This document shows, piece by piece, positions 60,409 to 64,000 of a DNA stretch of 64,000 nucleotides. The notes below the pieces were generated by a model. It did no database searches. It saw only the letters and a list, made by a program, of their open reading frames with translations, and had not been told where the DNA came from. Both the position numbers and the translations under genes were made by a program. Origin of the DNA: Azophilus sp965199705 (GTDB taxonomy: Bacteria > Pseudomonadota > Gammaproteobacteria > Pseudomonadales > Azotimanducaceae); assembly GCA_965199705.1 (NCBI GenBank), contig OZ241359.1:124001-188000 (forward strand), written 5' to 3'. Position 1 is the first letter of the stretch; every line of letters starts with the position of its first letter.

Positions 60409-61563
60409 CTACCCGGAGGCAGGATAGAGCGTGTGGAAATTCTCGAAAAAGAACAGGTCGCGTTCGCCCGCGCTCAGGCTGGCGGTGGAAGCCTCAAAGC
60501 GGCCAATCGGGTCGCGCCCGCCTTCCGCGTGCGGATAGTCGGAAGAGAACAGATACAGTTCGGGAAACGACTCCGCCACCATTTGCCCGACCGCCTCGAA
60601 CGGATAGGGGGTAAAGCGCATCTGCTCGCGGATCTGCTGCCCCGGCGTTCGCTTCATCTGCGCCAGGTGCGGCTCGGAGCGCGCCCAGATGGCAGCGGCG
60701 TGGTCCAGCCTGCGGATCATGTCCGGCACCCAGCCAGCGCCGAGTTCGATCACACCGCCACGCAAGCCCGGATGTCGTTCCAGCACGCCATCCAGCACCA
60801 GAACAGAGACGAACCGGTGGGCGCTGTGATGGATCACCGTCAGGTCCTTGGAGCCGATGACCTCGGCGCCGCCGCGCGCGGTTGGCCGCTCCGGGTGACC
60901 ATCGTTCATCCACTCGCGCGGAACCGACAGGTCGCTGCTGCCAACGTGCAATAGAAAGGGCAGACCACACTGCGCCAGCAAGGCCCAGACCGGATCATGC
61001 AGCGGATGTCCCGGCGAGCGTCCGCCCGGCGCTTCGGAAGCAATCCATACCGCGCCAAGCCCCAGCTCCAGCGCCCTGCCGATCTCGGCAAGCGCCCGAT
61101 CAGGATCGTCAAGCGGTGCGATAGCAACGCCGATCAAGCGCGGGTCCGCCCCGCAGAAAGCCGCCATGGCGCGATTGTGGGCCTTCGCCGCGGCATAGCG
61201 CAGATTGATGTCCGGGGCAGAAAAGATGGGGCGGGCGCAGAACGAAGAGAAGATCACCTGACGGCTAAAGCCCAGCAGATCCAGCGCCTCGCCCCTTTCC
61301 TCGCCATTGAACGCACCGAGGGCGTCATGCCACTTGGGACCACGGGTCAGGCGATCACCGAGCGCCGCCAGGGCGTTGCGCTTGTCGGCCGTATGCCCTG
61401 ACTGCCCGGCATAGGCGCCGAGATCGAACCCGCCCGTAGCCCCGCGCAACAGGCCGGCCACCAACTCTCGATCCTGCGGCTCCGCATATCGAGTGAGAAA
61501 GTCCGGCAATTCCATGAGATGGCTGTCGCCATCGTTGATTGCACGAGCGCCGGCGTAGGTCAT
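60409..61563 (-). CDS. Amidohydrolase family protein (Amidohydro_2)
   Basis: A 384-aa metal-dependent hydrolase or decarboxylase of the ACMSD-like group. The metal motif near the N-terminus is NDGDSHLMELPDF, followed by FLLHVG, IHHSAHRF (metal His) and the Asp of LYLFSSDYPHAEGG. Related enzymes act on aromatic or cyclic carboxylates. ATG at 61563 is preferred to a GTG two codons earlier. It sits 30 bp upstream of msrQ and may share its transcript. It diverges from nadE over about 100 bp. Confidence 0.85.
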   Translation of the reverse strand: MTYAGARAINDGDSHLMELPDFLTRYAEPQDRELVAGLLRGATGGFDLGAYAGQSGHTADKRNALAALGDRLTRGPKWHDALGAFNGEERGEALDLLGFSRQVIFSSFCARPIFSAPDINLRYAAAKAHNRAMAAFCGADPRLIGVAIAPLDDPDRALAEIGRALELGLGAVWIASEAPGGRSPGHPLHDPVWALLAQCGLPFLLHVGSSDLSVPREWMNDGHPERPTARGGAEVIGSKDLTVIHHSAHRFVSVLVLDGVLERHPGLRGGVIELGAGWVPDMIRRLDHAAAIWARSEPHLAQMKRTPGQQIREQMRFTPYPFEAVGQMVAESFPELYLFSSDYPHAEGGRDPIGRFEASTASLSAGERDLFFFENFHTLYPASG

Positions 61564-61665
61564 GCACACAGCCTACCGCAAATGTGGGGAGCCGCAAGCC
61601 GACAAGACCCTTTGCTATGCTTTCGGCCCGCCACGGCAATCCTGCTGGCATTGAGGAATCGGGGC

Positions 61666-63606
61666 ATGACCGGGACAGTTCGGGATTTTGTCGAATTCGG
61701 CTACATACGGGCAGCCGCCATCGCCCCCAGGGTGCATATCGGCAATCCCCTGGCCAATGCCGACGAGATCATCGCCCACTTGCGCGCCCTGAACGGCGCC
61801 GGCGTCAGCCTCGCCGTCTTTCCGGAGCTCTGCCTCACCGGCTACAGCGTCGAAGACATGTTCCTGAACAACGCACTCATCAGCGACACTCGGGAAGCGC
61901 TTGGCCGTATTCTTGCAGAGCAGGCCGACATCGTTGCTGTTGTGGGCGCGCCCTGGGAGACACGCGACACCCGGCTGCTGAACTGCGCCCTGGTGCTGGC
62001 TGATGGCCGCATCGCCGGTGTCACGCCGAAATCCGCGATCGCCAATCATGGCGAGTTCTACGAAGGCCGATGGTTCGACTCCGGCCGGGGTCTTGATCTG
62101 GCGGAGCAGACGGAATACGGCGGCTTTCGCATCAACACCCGGCAGATCTTCCACATCGGCGAGTTCCGCTTCGGCGTCGAGCTCTGTGAGGATCTCTGGT
62201 CACCCAGGCCGCCCGGCGCCAATCATGCCCTGGCGGGGGCCGATCTGATCGTCAACCTGTCGGCAAGCAACGAGCTGGTGGCCAAGGCCGACTATCGCCG
62301 CAACCTGATCCGTATGGCCAGCGGCGCCTGGATCTGCGGCTATCTCTACGCCGGCGCCGGGGCCCGGGAATCGAGCAAGGATCAGGTTTATGGCGGTCAC
62401 CTGCTGGCCGCCGAAAACGGCCACATCCTCTGCGAGAGCGAGCGCTTTCGGCTGGCCGGTGACGGCGTGCTGTGCGCAGAATTCGACGTGCAGAAGCTGC
62501 GCCTGGATCGATTGCGCAGCAAGACCTTCAGCGGCGCCCTCCGACCGGACGACTATCATCCGGTGCCGGTCGCATCCGCGCCACAGCCATTGCCCGACCT
62601 GGCGCGGACAATTGACCCACATCCCTTTGTTCCCGGCGATCTGGCAGAACGCGAAGAACGGGCAGAGGAAATACTGGCCATCCAGAGCACCGGCCTGTGC
62701 CAACGGATGCTCGGCGCCGGCATCGATCATCTGGTGCTTGGCCTCTCTGGCGGGCTGGATTCATCCCTTGCGTTGCTGGTCTGTCTTGAGGCGCTGGCCG
62801 TCCGCAACCTCGACGCCACGCATCTGCACGGCCTGTCGTTGCCGGGGCCTGGCACCTCCGAGCACACCCGGCATACCGTTTCCCTGCTGGTGCAGGCGAC
62901 CGGCCTGGCACACAAGGAGATCGGCATCTCCGCGGCGGTCGAACAGCATCTGGCGGACCTCGGACATGAAACCGAAGACGATCTGGTGTTTGAGAACGCG
63001 CAGGCGCGAGAACGCACGCAAATACTGTTCGACTACGCCAATCGGGTGCAAGGCCTGGTGGTGGGCACGGGCGATCTCTCGGAGTTGGCCCTGGGCTGGT
63101 GTACCTTCAACGCCGATCAGATGGCGGGCTACAACGTCAACGCCGGCGTGCCGAAGACGCTGGTTGCCAGCCTGGTGCGCTGGTACGCCCGACGCCGGGC
63201 CGGGCCGGGACTGGCCGAGGCGCTTGAGCGCGTGCTCGAAACGCCAATCTCCCCGGAACTGTTGCGTGCCGAAGCCGGCGCCGTGCGCCAGAAAACAGAG
63301 GAAATCATCGGTCCATACGAGTTGCACGACTTCTTTCTCTTCCATCATGTGCGCCATGGCAGTGGGCCACAAAAGATCTTCGCGCTCGCTCGCCTGGCCT
63401 TCGCCGAGCGCTACCCGGCCAGCGAGATCAAGCGCTGGCTCGCCATCTTCTACGAGCGCTTTTTCTCCCAGCAATTCAAGCGCAGCAGCGCCCCGCCCGG
63501 GCCCAAGGTCGGCAGCGTCAGCCTGTCGCCGCGAGCGGACTGGCGCATGCCGGATGAAATGTCGGCAGCGGCGATCCTGGCCGCAGTAGCGCGGATCGAC
63601 ACATGA
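61666..63606 (+). CDS. nadE: Glutamine-dependent NAD+ synthase
   Basis: A 646-aa two-domain NAD synthetase. The N-terminal nitrilase-like glutaminase has catalytic Glu in VFPELCLTGYSVED, Lys in VTPKSAIANHGEFYE and Cys in GVELCEDLWSP. The synthetase domain has the PP-loop VLGLSGGLDSSLALLV (about 365), VVGTGDLSELALGWCTFN, and the TEEIIGPYELHDFFL motif. It amidates deamido-NAD+ using glutamine nitrogen. The ATG at 61666 follows GAGG at 9 nt. TG-C-TATGCT at 61613-61621 could be its extended -10. The stop overlaps the next start (ATGA). Confidence 0.96.
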   Translation: MTGTVRDFVEFGYIRAAAIAPRVHIGNPLANADEIIAHLRALNGAGVSLAVFPELCLTGYSVEDMFLNNALISDTREALGRILAEQADIVAVVGAPWETRDTRLLNCALVLADGRIAGVTPKSAIANHGEFYEGRWFDSGRGLDLAEQTEYGGFRINTRQIFHIGEFRFGVELCEDLWSPRPPGANHALAGADLIVNLSASNELVAKADYRRNLIRMASGAWICGYLYAGAGARESSKDQVYGGHLLAAENGHILCESERFRLAGDGVLCAEFDVQKLRLDRLRSKTFSGALRPDDYHPVPVASAPQPLPDLARTIDPHPFVPGDLAEREERAEEILAIQSTGLCQRMLGAGIDHLVLGLSGGLDSSLALLVCLEALAVRNLDATHLHGLSLPGPGTSEHTRHTVSLLVQATGLAHKEIGISAAVEQHLADLGHETEDDLVFENAQARERTQILFDYANRVQGLVVGTGDLSELALGWCTFNADQMAGYNVNAGVPKTLVASLVRWYARRRAGPGLAEALERVLETPISPELLRAEAGAVRQKTEEIIGPYELHDFFLFHHVRHGSGPQKIFALARLAFAERYPASEIKRWLAIFYERFFSQQFKRSSAPPGPKVGSVSLSPRADWRMPDEMSAAAILAAVARIDT

Positions 63607-64000
63607 AGTCGCTGGCCCTTGCGCTGCACAAGGTGGCGCGCCCTCGCGCCTTCTCCCCACTTGCCTGTCTGCTCGGCGCGGGCCTGACTGCCTGGTGCTG
63701 GCTCGGCGCGGCATCGGCTATCGCTTTTGAAGGTCCATATTGCGGCGAGGAGGGTGTCTGGGTGCAGACGCTCGGCGCCGGCGGGCCGGAATTGGACGAT
63801 GGCGATGCCGGCCCGAGCTATCTGCTTTGGATCAACAACCGCGCCCGCCTGCTGATCGATCCCGCGCCAGGCGCCTCGGTGCGCCTGGACGAAGCCGGGG
63901 CCGATTGGGTAGATCTGGACGCCATCGCCCTGACCAGCCTGGAGCCGGACCACGCGGGCGGGCTGCCCGGCCTTCTCGCCGGCGGCCGCCTGCAAGACCG
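63603..64000 (+). CDS. Metallo-beta-lactamase-fold hydrolase, exported, 3' truncated by window edge
   Basis: The first ~132 residues of an exported protein. A signal helix (about 18-42, ending ASAIAFEG) is followed by LGAGGPELDDGDAGPSYLLWIN and LLIDPAPGASVRLDEAGADW, a ribonuclease Z/AtsA-like N-terminal sheet. The expected HxHxDH metal motif appears as TSLEPDHAGGLPGLL: the first two His are replaced by Ser and Glu, while Asp-His remain. The ATG overlaps the nadE stop. The rest of the gene is not visible. Confidence 0.75.
   Translation, partial: MKSLALALHKVARPRAFSPLACLLGAGLTAWCWLGAASAIAFEGPYCGEEGVWVQTLGAGGPELDDGDAGPSYLLWINNRARLLIDPAPGASVRLDEAGADWVDLDAIALTSLEPDHAGGLPGLLAGGRLQD

Noticed and set aside
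1..64000. CRISPR arrays, tRNA or rRNA genes, and a replication origin
   Set aside because: No regularly spaced repeats, no tRNA-like T-arm sequence in the intergenic gaps, no rRNA stretch, and no DnaA-box cluster were seen.

Overview
The window is a GC-rich chromosomal segment densely packed on both strands, most likely from a gammaproteobacterium. The evidence is the gene content and order: infA beside clpA-clpS, a miaB / phoH / ybeY / lnt series, a classical two-domain argA, a two-ATP-cone nrdA with nrdB, and a cobalamin-riboswitch-controlled btu set. TonB receptors, a TRAP transporter, several SDR dehydrogenases and a long-form acyl-CoA dehydrogenase suggest a free-living heterotroph. The genus cannot be fixed from this sequence. 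No tRNA, rRNA or CRISPR array was seen.

Layout. 1-4016: a cobalamin uptake unit on the minus strand (promoter, B12 riboswitch, btuB, cobO, btuF, btuC running off the edge). 4112-6967: infA converging on clpA-clpS. 7164-9264: argD-argF. 9316-11075: the C-terminal relic of a TonB receptor behind glpK. 11093-15389: nrdA-nrdB with two NrdR-type boxes, followed by an orphan N6-adenine methyltransferase. 16465-21316: a gliding-type ABC system (gldA, a gldF-gldG fusion, a DUF4340 gene). 21502-22935: an Rpn/PF04754 nuclease gene and a 172-bp MITE-like element. 22961-25835: NnrU protein, alpha/beta hydrolase and O-acetylhomoserine sulfhydrylase. 25928-33276: two small genes, an M3 peptidase, a DmdC-like acyl-CoA dehydrogenase, xseA and an M23 peptidase. 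33149-41540: lnt, ybeY, phoH and miaB, with a pile of mobile DNA between phoH and miaB. 41537-47197: argA, argE, a CoxG-like protein, a FAD amine oxidase and a quinone oxidoreductase. 47329-49962: clpB. 49953-59597: an operon of an MFS carrier plus a TRAP transporter, divergent from a TonB receptor and three SDR genes. 59649-64000: msrQ, an amidohydrolase, nadE and a truncated metallo-beta-lactamase-fold gene.

The most informative region is 36342-40194. A 1956-bp IS (IS-A, 15-bp inverted ends, TTGTC target duplication), a 1547-bp integrase-type IS (IS-B) and a 242-bp TIR element (MITE-B, CTAA duplication) fill the space between the miaB stop and the phoH start. IS-A has an internally deleted relative, MITE-A, at 22764-22935. 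MITE-B shares a 28-bp end block with a degenerate repeat cluster at 26495-26560. No clearly new defence or metabolic system was found. The best candidates for undescribed biology are the two MITE families, the duplicated LSWD motif at both ends of NrdB, and the MFS-TRAP / TonB receptor-SDR uptake and oxidation locus.
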